A model generated the notes under the pieces. It was not told the DNA's origin. It made no database searches and saw only the letters and a program-made list of their open reading frames with translations. A stretch of 7,078 nucleotides of DNA from Methylobacteriaceae bacterium (lineage in GTDB: Bacteria; Pseudomonadota; Alphaproteobacteria; Rhizobiales; Beijerinckiaceae). Below, in pieces: positions 1 to 7,025 of this stretch. A program made the position numbers and the translations under genes. Within the stretch, counting starts at the first letter, position 1; each line of letters begins with the position of its first letter. Location: contig JAISTL010000205.1 in assembly GCA_031272615.1 (NCBI GenBank), positions 1-7,078 of the forward strand, written 5' to 3'.

Positions 1-2084
1 AAGAACTGAGGATGTCGCCGGCGCTGAATGGTAAAGCGGACCACGGGTGGTACCGTGTTTCGGTGAAGCCTATGCGTAACAACGCTGAGAGCTATGTTCG
101 CTGGAAAGTCAGCGAGGTGACGGAGGACAGGGTTGAACAGGAACACATCTTTCAGGAACTGCAGGTGGCCATCCATTATCTGGACAACGCCCCGGCCGGT
201 TTTTTTTCTTTGCTTCGCAACGGTTCCATCGCGTACATGAATGCCACTTTGGCCCGCTGGCTGGATTATGACCTTGCCAGCGCCGGGTCGGCGTCACTGA
301 TGCTCTCCGACATCGCGTCGCAGGACGTGGCGGCGTTGCTCACCAATCTTCCCGGAAAGCCTGGGGAGGAAACGGTGGAAACCCTGGATGTGGATTTGCG
401 GCAGCGCAATGGTCGCCCGTTGCCCGTGCGCCTGTTGCACAGGGTGAGTTTCGGCGCGGGCGGCGAGGCGAAATCCTCCAGCACGCTGGTGTTGAACCGG
501 CTTTCCGGTGCAACCGCCGCCGACACCGGGGATGCCTATGAACTGCGCTATGTGCGCCTGTTCAACAACAGCCCCATGGCCATCGCTTCTCTTGACGGTG
601 AGGGCAAAATCGTCAATGCCAATACGTCGTTCATCCGCTTGTTCGGCGCTCTGTCTCCCATCGCGGGCAAAATGGAAGGGTTACCCGTTTCCGTGATCAT
701 TTCCGATGCGCAGCGGCAGGACTTCACCAAATCGATTCTCTCGGCCGTGACCGACGGGTGCGTGGACCCCGCGCCGCTGGAGCTGCTTTCGGCCGAGGAA
801 AGTCCCCGCGCCCTGCGGGTGTGGACCCAACCCGTGACCGATGCCGGTGACCCGAAGGAACGCGCGGTGGTATTCGCCCTTGACCGTACCGAACTCCGGC
901 AGGTCGAGGAGCAGCTCGTCCAGGCGCAAAAGATGAATGCCATCGGGCAGTTGGCTGGAGGAATTGCTCACGATTTCAACAATGTATTGCAGGCTATCCT
1001 GGGCAACTGTGAACTGCTGCTGCTGACCATGAGGCCGACGGATTCATCCTACCAGGGGATCCTGCAGATCAAAGAAAACTCCAAGCGCGCCGCCCGTCTC
1101 GTGCGCCAGTTGCTGGCCTTTTCCCGCCGGCAGACGTTGATGCCGACCGTACTCAATCTCAACGACATCCTTTCAGACTTGGCCACGGATGTCCTGCGGC
1201 GGGTCATGGGAGGTAAGGTGAGGCTGGAACTGTTTCACGGACGCAGTTTGTGGCCGGTGCAGGCGGATGTGAATCAGCTGGAAAATGTCATTATCAATCT
1301 CTCGGTCAATGCGAGGGACGCCATGCCCGAGGGTGGCTTGCTGACCATCCGCACCAGCAATGTCACGAAGGAATCGACGGTGCTGTCGGGCGGCAACGGG
1401 ATTCTCGAAGGCGACTATGTGCTGATTGAGGTGGAGGATACCGGACATGGCATGACGCCGGAAATAAAGGCGAAAATTTTCGAGCCGTTTTTCACCACCA
1501 AGGGAATCGGCAAGGGAACGGGCCTCGGCTTGGCGACCGTCTTCGGAATCATCCAGCAATCCGGCGGTTTTATCGATGTGGAGTCGGAAGTCGGCAAGGG
1601 GACGGTGTTCCGCATCTACCTGCCGCGGTACGTCGAAGAACCCAAAGCGCAAGTCGAGGACGAGCCTGCAGCCGGAGACGGCAGCGGTTCCGTTGCGCCC
1701 GTGGCGGATTTGACCGGGCAGGGTGTGATTCTGCTGGTGGATGACGACGACCCGGTGCGGATGGTCAACAAGCGAGCCTTGGAAATGCGCGGTTACAGCG
1801 TGCTGGAGGCGGTGTCGGGTGTCGAAGCGCTGAAGGTGGTCGATACCCTCGACAAACCGCTGGACCTGGTGATTTCCGATGTGATGATGCCGGAAATGGA
1901 TGGGTTGACGCTTCTGGGCGAGTTGCGCAATCGCGATCCTTCGATCAAGGTGATGCTGGTTTCCGGCGATATCCGCGACGATTTGATGGACAAAATGCCC
2001 GAAGACGGCTCGCTCAAGTTCCTGCCCAAGCCGTTCAGCATCAAGCAGCTTATCGAAACGGTCAAATCGATCATCGGGCATTGA
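1..2084 (+). CDS. cckA: CckA-like hybrid sensor histidine kinase, 5' truncated by the window
   Basis: This is a hybrid histidine kinase of the CckA type. In alphaproteobacteria CckA autophosphorylates, passes the phosphate to its own receiver domain and then via ChpT to CtrA and CpdR. Numbering from the first ATG (12-14), the end of one PAS domain (about 1-40) is followed by a PAS region at 45-160 with the CckA-like stretch [20 protein letters not shown], and another PAS at about 175-295. HisKA has phosphoacceptor His320 in GGIAHDFNN. HATPase_c shows the N box ([10 protein letters not shown], Asn433), G1 (DTGHGM, 476-481), F box (FEPFF) and G2 (GKGTGLGLA). The receiver (about 571-688) has the acidic cluster 577-580, phosphoacceptor Asp623 and Lys673. 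The frame stays open through the first codons (GAA CTG AGG before the ATG), and the ATG falls inside a PAS domain with no convincing ribosome site. The true start and the expected N-terminal membrane helices therefore lie outside the window. Family assignment is strong; the CckA name rests on PAS wording, domain order and the recA neighbour. Confidence 0.9.
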   Translation, partial: ELRMSPALNGKADHGWYRVSVKPMRNNAESYVRWKVSEVTEDRVEQEHIFQELQVAIHYLDNAPAGFFSLLRNGSIAYMNATLARWLDYDLASAGSASLMLSDIASQDVAALLTNLPGKPGEETVETLDVDLRQRNGRPLPVRLLHRVSFGAGGEAKSSSTLVLNRLSGATAADTGDAYELRYVRLFNNSPMAIASLDGEGKIVNANTSFIRLFGALSPIAGKMEGLPVSVIISDAQRQDFTKSILSAVTDGCVDPAPLELLSAEESPRALRVWTQPVTDAGDPKERAVVFALDRTELRQVEEQLVQAQKMNAIGQLAGGIAHDFNNVLQAILGNCELLLLTMRPTDSSYQGILQIKENSKRAARLVRQLLAFSRRQTLMPTVLNLNDILSDLATDVLRRVMGGKVRLELFHGRSLWPVQADVNQLENVIINLSVNARDAMPEGGLLTIRTSNVTKESTVLSGGNGILEGDYVLIEVEDTGHGMTPEIKAKIFEPFFTTKGIGKGTGLGLATVFGIIQQSGGFIDVESEVGKGTVFRIYLPRYVEEPKAQVEDEPAAGDGSGSVAPVADLTGQGVILLVDDDDPVRMVNKRALEMRGYSVLEAVSGVEALKVVDTLDKPLDLVISDVMMPEMDGLTLLGELRNRDPSIKVMLVSGDIRDDLMDKMPEDGSLKFLPKPFSIKQLIETVKSIIGH

Positions 2085-2336
2085 TGCGAAAGTATCCCGG
2101 TTGCGGCTTCGGCATCGAACCCTTCAGCGAAACGGAGAGGCGAAACAGGGCAGAACTCTGAGAGGAACGATGAGGAGGTGCTTTTGTTGTTCCCGCCGGG
2201 CAAAAAAGGGGCAGGCGTGCTGTGTTCAGCAAACACATGAAAAATAAGGATTACTTGTTTTCTTTGGTGCATCCGCGGCAGAACGGAAAAAGCCCTTGCT
2301 TTGATGGAACAAATAGGGTACCCATCAGGGCGGACA

Positions 2337-2348
2337 GAACGATCGTTC
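2337..2348. promoter_or_regulatory. Candidate LexA (SOS) operator upstream of recA
   Basis: The sequence GAACGATCGTTC is a perfect 12-bp palindrome about 80 bases upstream of the recA start codon. It has the form GAAC-N4-GTTC, the SOS box recognised by LexA/DinR of Gram-positive bacteria. recA is the classic LexA target, which supports the reading. Most studied alphaproteobacterial LexA proteins instead bind GTTC-N7-GTTC, and I did not find a perfect copy of that motif in this intergenic region. The palindrome is seen directly; that it is an operator is inference. Confidence 0.5.
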
Positions 2349-2384
2349 CGTGGGTCAGTTTGTCGGGGAAAGCTCCCACGGGGT
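2345..2384 (+). repeat. Inverted repeat / hairpin in the recA leader
   Basis: CCGTGGG (2348-2354) and CCCACGG (2375-2381) are perfect 7-bp arms around a 20-base loop. In RNA the stem can extend by three G-U pairs to GUUCCGUGGG / CCCACGGGGU (2345-2354 with 2375-2384). It ends about 28 bases before the recA ribosome site and has no following U tract, so it is not a terminator. Its left arm overlaps the 3' half of the candidate SOS palindrome. Whether it is transcribed depends on the unmapped start site. Confidence 0.4.
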
Positions 2385-2412
2385 GTTGAGGTTCCCGGCA
2401 AGGCGTTTTATC

Positions 2413-2417
2413 AGGAG
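2413..2417 (+). promoter_or_regulatory. Ribosome binding site fixing the recA start
   Basis: AGGAG lies 9 bases before ATG 2427-2429. The reading frame is open further upstream (a TTG at 2301, an ATG at 2304), but translation from there would add 41-42 residues unlike any RecA N-terminus and would run through the SOS palindrome and the leader hairpin. The 2427 start gives a normal RecA beginning ([10 protein letters not shown]). Confidence 0.85.
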
Positions 2418-2426
2418 AATTCACAA

Positions 2427-3521
<1,095 letters not shown>

Positions 3522-3547
3522 AGAACCGGGACCATGGGAATAAGCCG

Positions 3548-3592
3548 TCGACGGGCGGGAGCGATTTTCCCGCTCGCCGGGTTTGCGTTTTT
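3548..3592 (+). terminator. Probable intrinsic terminator of recA
   Basis: CGGGCGGGA (3552-3560) pairs with TCCCGCTCG (3568-3576) through nine pairs including one G-U. The stem can extend outward past one A-C mismatch to about 3548-3580. A T-rich tract (3582-3592, eight T of eleven, ending TTTTT) follows. It begins 26 bases after the recA stop codon. There is no T tract on the other side, so it would serve recA rather than the convergent flotillin gene. Confidence 0.65.
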
Positions 3593-3634
3593 AACCGCGA
3601 TTATTCGTCAGTCCGGCGAATGTCGGTCTCAAAT

Positions 3635-3660
3635 TGATTCCAGGTGATTCAAAATGATCG
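3635..3660. repeat. Three 10-bp-spaced TGAT repeats with two GANTC sites
   Basis: TGATTC occurs at 3635-3640 and 3645-3650, and TGATCG at 3655-3660, at an exact 10-base period in the convergent gap between recA and the flotillin gene. The first two contain GATTC, a match to GANTC, the CcrM methylation target of alphaproteobacteria. The pattern is seen directly; no function is established. Confidence 0.4.
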
Positions 3661-3678
3661 TCATTCGCTCAAACCGGG

Positions 3679-5427
3679 TTACTTGCCCTTGTCGGGTGCA
3701 GGGGGCGCAGGTGGTTTTGCCGGAGCTGCGCCTTCCAGCAACCCCTGAACCAGGCCCTCGGTTGAGTCAAAGCCTGCTTCCTGCAACAGCTTGTCGATCA
3801 TCGGGGCGTTGGCGCGATAGGCCAACAGCGAGTTGAGGAGGTTGTCGGGAACGGAGCCCGGAGTTCCTCCCGCGCCGCTGTTGCGCGCCACTCCGAGTGC
3901 GCCGCCCATATCGATAATTTTGACGGAGCCAATCTTTTCCATGGGCTTGACGGCCTCGGCCAGGGCGGCGGGAATGATCTTCAGGCGTTCCTTGGTGATT
4001 TCGTATTCGATGATGGCAGCGGCGAGGACATTGCGCGCCTCGTTGATTTTGCGCTGGCCCTCGGCTTCAACGTTATAAGTCTTTTCCTGTGCTTCGGCGC
4101 GGATTTTGGCCGAGTCGGCATCAGCCATGGCCAATGTGCGGACAGCCTGCGCCCGGTCCTCGGCGGCGGCGCGTTCGGCCTCGGCGGAAACCTTCACGAG
4201 GACTGCCTGCTTTTCCGCGTCTTTGCGCGCGGCAATCACCTCAATCTGCCGCCCGCGCTCGGCCATGGCGACTTCCTTGGCCGTGGTCACGCTTTCCAAT
4301 GCGGCGATGGCTTTGGCGCGGGCTTCCTCGGCGAGGGTCTTGGCTTCTGATTCGGCGCGGCTCTTTTCGGCCACGGCGATGGCGCGCTCCTGGTTGGCGA
4401 TTTCGATGTCACGCTGCTTGACGATGGCCAGCGTCTCGCCGGTGCGTTCCGCGGCGATGGCCTGTTCGCGCACAGCGAGATCTGCGGAAATCTTGGCGGT
4501 TTCCTGGGCGCGACGGGCTTCGGCGTCGCGTTCGGCGATGGCTTGGTCAGAGGCGATGCGCGCCTCTTCTTCAGCGCGGCGTGCTTCCGCTTCACGCTGG
4601 GCGGCGGCGGCGCGGGTTTCCGCGGTCTTGTTGATGATGTCGCGCTGCTGGCTCAGTTCGGCTTCGCGTTTTTCCTGTTCGATGGCGAGAGTCTGTTTGC
4701 GGGCTTCAAGGTCCTGCTGGGCGATGGCGACTTCGGCGGCGCGTACGGTCTGGTTGCGTTCCTGGCGCTTGGCTTCGACAATACGGGTCAGGGTGGCGAG
4801 ACCTTCGGCGTCGAACGCGTTGTTCGGGTTGAAGTAACTGGTGTCGGTCTGGTCCAGTTTGATGAGCGAGGCGCTTTCCAGTTCCAGGCCGTTGAGTTCG
4901 AGATCGCTCGCCACGGTGGTTTGCACGGCACGAACAAAGTCGGCGCGTTTCTCCTGGAGATCGGCCAAGGCCATGGTGGCGGCCACCGAACGCAGGGCGT
5001 CGACGAATTTGGCTTCGACTAGCTGACGCAGCTCTTCCGTGTTGTTGGTGCGGTTGCCGAGGGTTTGGGCGGCAAGGGCGATGGAAGTGGCATCGGGTTT
5101 GACGCGGACGTAGAATTCAACGCCGATGTCCACGCGCATCTTGTCTTTGGTGATCAGAGCGTCGGCGGCATCGCGGCGCACTTCCAGACGCAGGGTCTGC
5201 AAGTTCACCCAGGCGATGGAATGAAACACCGGGAGTACGGCCGAACCGCCATCCACAACGACCTTTTGACCGCCGAGACCGGTGCGCACATAGGCGCGGT
5301 CCTTCTCGGCGCGGCGATACAGCGAAGCAAAAACCAAACCCACGCCCAACAGAATCGCAAGGGCGAGAAATGTCAGCAAAACTATTTCTATCAAATTCAT
5401 CGATGAGGCGGTTTCTGAGAAATTCAT
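3679..5427 (-). CDS. yqiK: YqiK-like flotillin / SPFH-domain membrane protein
   Basis: This is a flotillin-family protein, a class that assembles oligomeric scaffolds in the membrane and affects membrane order and stress tolerance. The 582-residue product has one N-terminal membrane helix (about 12-36, IEIVLLTFLALAILLGVGLV) followed by a basic YRRAEKDR stretch. An SPFH/Band 7 domain (about 40-215) ends in YFNPNNAFDAEGL, a pattern I associate with the YqiK branch. A long Ala/Glu/Arg-rich coiled coil (about 216-465) with a 22-residue internal repeat near 281-322 comes next, then a C-terminal region ending in a Pro/Ala/Lys tail (APAKPPAPPAPDKGK). The start at 5427 is preferred because AGGA lies 7 bases upstream; the internal ATG at codon 10 has no good ribosome site. 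It is the third gene of a probable operon, 62 bases after the YqiJ-like gene, matching the E. coli yqiJ-yqiK pairing. The family call is firm; the exact cellular role is not known from sequence. Confidence 0.92.
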   Translation of the reverse strand: MNFSETASSMNLIEIVLLTFLALAILLGVGLVFASLYRRAEKDRAYVRTGLGGQKVVVDGGSAVLPVFHSIAWVNLQTLRLEVRRDAADALITKDKMRVDIGVEFYVRVKPDATSIALAAQTLGNRTNNTEELRQLVEAKFVDALRSVAATMALADLQEKRADFVRAVQTTVASDLELNGLELESASLIKLDQTDTSYFNPNNAFDAEGLATLTRIVEAKRQERNQTVRAAEVAIAQQDLEARKQTLAIEQEKREAELSQQRDIINKTAETRAAAAQREAEARRAEEEARIASDQAIAERDAEARRAQETAKISADLAVREQAIAAERTGETLAIVKQRDIEIANQERAIAVAEKSRAESEAKTLAEEARAKAIAALESVTTAKEVAMAERGRQIEVIAARKDAEKQAVLVKVSAEAERAAAEDRAQAVRTLAMADADSAKIRAEAQEKTYNVEAEGQRKINEARNVLAAAIIEYEITKERLKIIPAALAEAVKPMEKIGSVKIIDMGGALGVARNSGAGGTPGSVPDNLLNSLLAYRANAPMIDKLLQEAGFDSTEGLVQGLLEGAAPAKPPAPPAPDKGK

Positions 5428-5433
5428 CGGCGT

Positions 5434-5439
5434 TTCCTT
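5434..5439 (-). promoter_or_regulatory. Ribosome binding site for the flotillin gene
   Basis: On the minus strand AAGGAA lies just before ATG 5427-5425, with a 7-base gap counted from its AGGA core. It selects this start over the ATG at 5400-5398, which has no purine-rich site at the right distance. Confidence 0.7.
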
Positions 5440-5489
5440 TATTGAATTCAGATGTCGGCGTTATGTCGACGCGACGGGTCGGCAGTCAT

Positions 5490-6167
5490 TCATGAGGGTT
5501 TTGCGTCGTTGAGAGCGGATGGGCGCAGGTCACCGGCGGCCCGGGCCACCAACACTTCCTGCCCGACGCAGTCCACAACCAGCGCCAGTTCCCCCTGTTC
5601 AATGACCTCGTCCGGGGTTGCCGGGCGCGCTCTTGGAAAATGCCAGTTTTGGAACTGGTCTTGAATTTTGATGCGGGCGGCGAAACCTTCGCGGACCGGA
5701 CCGAGGGTGACGATTCCCGTTCTGCCGATGAGGGCATCGGTGGTGGTGGCATAGGTTTCGTCATGGGGGATGATCCTCTCGGCAAGGCGACTGGCCTGAC
5801 GGGTGAGGGGAACGGTGACGAACAGCGCCGACAGCGCGGCAATCCAGGCAGGCAGCGGTTGAAGAATTGAGGCGCAGACGCTCTGCAGCGCGAACCCGCT
5901 CATGCTGAATATCCCGAGAAAGATGATCAGCAAGGCAATGAACGGCACCCTGCCGGCGTTGAGCCAACTGAAACCGGCGGCAAGAAAGCCGTGGTCCAGA
6001 GCTCCCACATCCAAATCCACATCGGTATCGATGCCGACAAGACTGTCAAGCGAGCCGGAAATGGACAAACCGATCAGCAGCGAGACCAGCTCCAGCACGA
6101 TGAGGCTGAGCATTATGCCGGTGGCGACGGCGAACGGCATAAGCTGATCAGAGAGAAGCAGTTCCAT
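5490..6167 (-). CDS. yqiJ: YqiJ-like membrane protein with C-terminal OB-fold-like region
   Basis: The 225-residue product resembles the YqiJ/NfeD-like partners of flotillins: integral membrane proteins with a small beta-barrel domain thought to work with the SPFH scaffold. It shows a first hydrophobic helix (about 12-36), an Asp-rich loop (GIDTDVDLDVGALDHG, 45-60), a segment WLNAGRVPFI (68-77), two further hydrophobic helices (about 74-97 and 103-120), and a C-terminal beta-rich region (about 140-210) with LIGRTGIVTLGPVREGFAAR, consistent with an OB fold. The start is supported by GGAG (6176-6179, minus strand) 8 bases upstream. A nearby ATG in another frame soon meets a stop. Upstream lies pspA, across a 147-base gap holding two inverted repeats; downstream lies the flotillin gene. 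The name rests on topology, the GRVPFI segment and the flotillin neighbour rather than full alignment; an NfeD-family label is the alternative. Confidence 0.83.
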   Translation of the reverse strand: MELLLSDQLMPFAVATGIMLSLIVLELVSLLIGLSISGSLDSLVGIDTDVDLDVGALDHGFLAAGFSWLNAGRVPFIALLIIFLGIFSMSGFALQSVCASILQPLPAWIAALSALFVTVPLTRQASRLAERIIPHDETYATTTDALIGRTGIVTLGPVREGFAARIKIQDQFQNWHFPRARPATPDEVIEQGELALVVDCVGQEVLVARAAGDLRPSALNDAKPS

Positions 6168-6185
6168 TGTTCATGCTCCGGGTTG

Positions 6186-6218
6186 GCCGGAAAATCTCCG
6201 GGATGCGGATTTTCCGGC
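6186..6218 (-). repeat. Perfect 11-bp inverted repeat just upstream of the yqiJ ribosome site
   Basis: GCCGGAAAATC (6186-6196) and GATTTTCCGGC (6208-6218) are perfect complements around an 11-base loop. On the minus strand the hairpin ends six bases before the GGAG of the YqiJ-like gene and is not followed by a T tract, so it is not a terminator. The minus-strand heptamer CCCGGAG occurs both at the loop/stem junction (6202-6196) and at the ribosome site (6182-6176), exactly 20 bases apart. Confidence 0.7.
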
Positions 6219-6227
6219 ACGAATGGA

Positions 6228-6257
6228 ACAGAAAAACACTGTATGACTTTTTTCTGT
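6228..6257 (-). repeat. Perfect 9-bp inverted repeat downstream of pspA
   Basis: ACAGAAAAA (6228-6236) and TTTTTCTGT (6249-6257) are perfect complements around a 12-base loop, 58 bases after the pspA stop. On the minus strand the 3' arm itself carries TTTTT, so a weak or partial terminator is possible, but the stem is A/T-rich and no T tract follows it. Only 9 bases separate it from the 11-bp repeat. Confidence 0.6.
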
Positions 6258-6314
6258 GGGTGGCAAGCGCGAGTTCGCAAAATCCCTGAAAGCCCGTCGT
6301 GATGCGGAGCCGCG

Positions 6315-6992
6315 TCATTCCGTTCCTTCGTCGGCGGTTGCCTTGATGCGTGCCAGCCGCTCCTTGACCGCGTGTTCCCGCGAGAGAGCTTTCAACGCCT
6401 CGATGGCCTGAACGTCCTTTTTCGGCGCGGCGCCCGGAACCCCGGTGACGCGTGTGGTGGCGGCCTCGGCTTTTTCCACCCGGCTTTGGGCCTTGCTCAG
6501 GGCGTCAAGGGCATGAACGTCACTGACGGCGTCACCCGAGGACACGCGTTCAGTGTGGCGGAACTCATAGAGCCGCTGTTCGGCCTCCTTGCGGCTGGCC
6601 TTGACCGCTTCCAGCATGTCGGAAGCCTTGGTGATCTTGTCGTCGACGTCGGCGATGAGGGTGTCAAGAACACGAACCTGAGCTTCAATGTCCAGCTGGC
6701 GATCGATACCGACGGAAGCGAGGTCATCGCGGTTTTCACGCACCGCCACCTTCACCTGGTCATCCAGCGTCATCAGCTCACTGGAGAGCTCGTTGCGGCG
6801 GTGTTGCAGGCGATGACGCTCGGCGGTGGCCTTGCCCAGCTCGACGCGCACATCGTCCGCGGCGGCTTCGATTTCACGGATGGATTGCTCCAGAACCGCG
6901 ATGGGTTGCGCGCCCTCGGCGGAATCGATTGCGGCGTGCGCCATGCCGGCAATCAAACGACCCAAACGGGCGATAACGGATTCAGTTGACAT
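6315..6992 (-). CDS. pspA: PspA/IM30-family membrane-associated protein
   Basis: PspA/IM30 proteins are ESCRT-III-like peripheral membrane proteins that form rods or coats on the inner face of the cytoplasmic membrane and limit damage to it. The 225-residue product is close to the usual family length. An amphipathic N-terminal helix (about 4-22, IARLGRLIAGMAHAAIDSAE) leads into the family-like QPIAVLEQSIREIEAA (29-44), then a long charged helical hairpin (about 45-145). A less ordered segment with TRVTGVPGAAPKKD (180-193) and a final helix (about 194-220) follow. It appears closer to the YjfJ-type paralogues than to enterobacterial PspA; that is an impression, not an alignment. ATG 6992-6990 is chosen because AAGGAGG (minus strand, 7004-6998) sits 5 bases before it. 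A TTG at 7019 in the same frame would add nine residues. It is first of the visible three-gene set, though further genes may precede it outside the window. Confidence 0.9.
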   Translation of the reverse strand: MSTESVIARLGRLIAGMAHAAIDSAEGAQPIAVLEQSIREIEAAADDVRVELGKATAERHRLQHRRNELSSELMTLDDQVKVAVRENRDDLASVGIDRQLDIEAQVRVLDTLIADVDDKITKASDMLEAVKASRKEAEQRLYEFRHTERVSSGDAVSDVHALDALSKAQSRVEKAEAATTRVTGVPGAAPKKDVQAIEALKALSREHAVKERLARIKATADEGTE

Positions 6993-6997
6993 GGATA

Positions 6998-7004
6998 CCT
7001 CCTT
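6998..7004 (-). promoter_or_regulatory. Strong Shine-Dalgarno site for pspA
   Basis: The minus strand reads AAGGAGG, close to the ideal anti-16S match, 5 bases before ATG 6992-6990. It fixes the start there even though the frame continues open upstream, and it suggests high translation of the PspA-family protein relative to its neighbours. Confidence 0.85.
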
Positions 7005-7010
7005 GGCAAG

Positions 7011-7025
7011 CCGGTTCAATACCGG
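7011..7025 (-). repeat. Short inverted repeat upstream of pspA
   Basis: CCGGT (7011-7015) and ACCGG (7021-7025) flank a five-base loop, six bases upstream of the pspA ribosome site on the minus strand. It could fold in a leader, but a 5-bp repeat is only modestly above chance in GC-rich DNA. Confidence 0.3.

Larger units (their letters stand above)
2085..2426 (+). other. cckA-recA intergenic region and recA leader
   Basis: These 342 bases hold no convincing gene. They contain a small inverted repeat TGTGTT-N5-AACACA (2221-2237), an inverted repeat TGATGG-N14-CCATCA (2302-2327) enclosing the palindrome GGGTACCC (2316-2323), the candidate SOS palindrome (2337-2348) and a leader hairpin (2345-2384). 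I found no confident -35/-10 pair. TTGCTT at 2296-2301 is a possible -35, but the hexamer 17 bases downstream (TACCCA) is a poor -10. No clear intrinsic terminator for cckA is visible, so some transcription may run from cckA into recA. Confidence 0.6.
6168..6314 (-). other. pspA-yqiJ intergenic region with two inverted repeats
   Basis: The gap holds no gene. Reading in the direction of transcription it contains a 9-bp inverted repeat (6257-6228), then an 11-bp inverted repeat (6218-6186), then the yqiJ ribosome site. I see no clear minus-strand promoter. The unusually long gap within a probable operon suggests mRNA processing, differential expression or an internal promoter. Confidence 0.6.

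Noticed and set aside
1173..2081. Long minus-strand reading frame (302 codons) opposite the kinase and receiver domains
   Set aside because: Antisense shadow of conserved cckA coding sequence in GC-rich DNA; His/Arg/Gln-rich product with no domain.
2153..2168. GAAC direct repeat as an alphaproteobacterial LexA box
   Set aside because: The two GAAC units are separated by 8 bases, not the 7 needed for the reverse complement of GTTC-N7-GTTC, and lie more than 250 bases from the recA start.
1793..2401. Minus-strand reading frame of 202 codons covering the cckA-recA gap
   Set aside because: It runs antisense into cckA and over the recA regulatory region; the product shows no domain or coding bias I can support.
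2301..2426. N-terminal extension of RecA from the upstream TTG/ATG
   Set aside because: The extra residues do not resemble RecA, and the ATG at 2427 has a good ribosome site and a normal RecA start.
3591..3605. CtrA-like TTAA-N7-TTAA site
   Set aside because: Only the first TTAA is present; the second half reads TATT, and the site lies downstream of both flanking genes.
4106..4837. Long plus-strand reading frame (243 codons) opposite the flotillin gene
   Set aside because: It mirrors the Ala/Glu/Arg-rich coiled coil; the product is a low-complexity Ala/Ser/Arg string with no recognisable domain and no ribosome site I can support.
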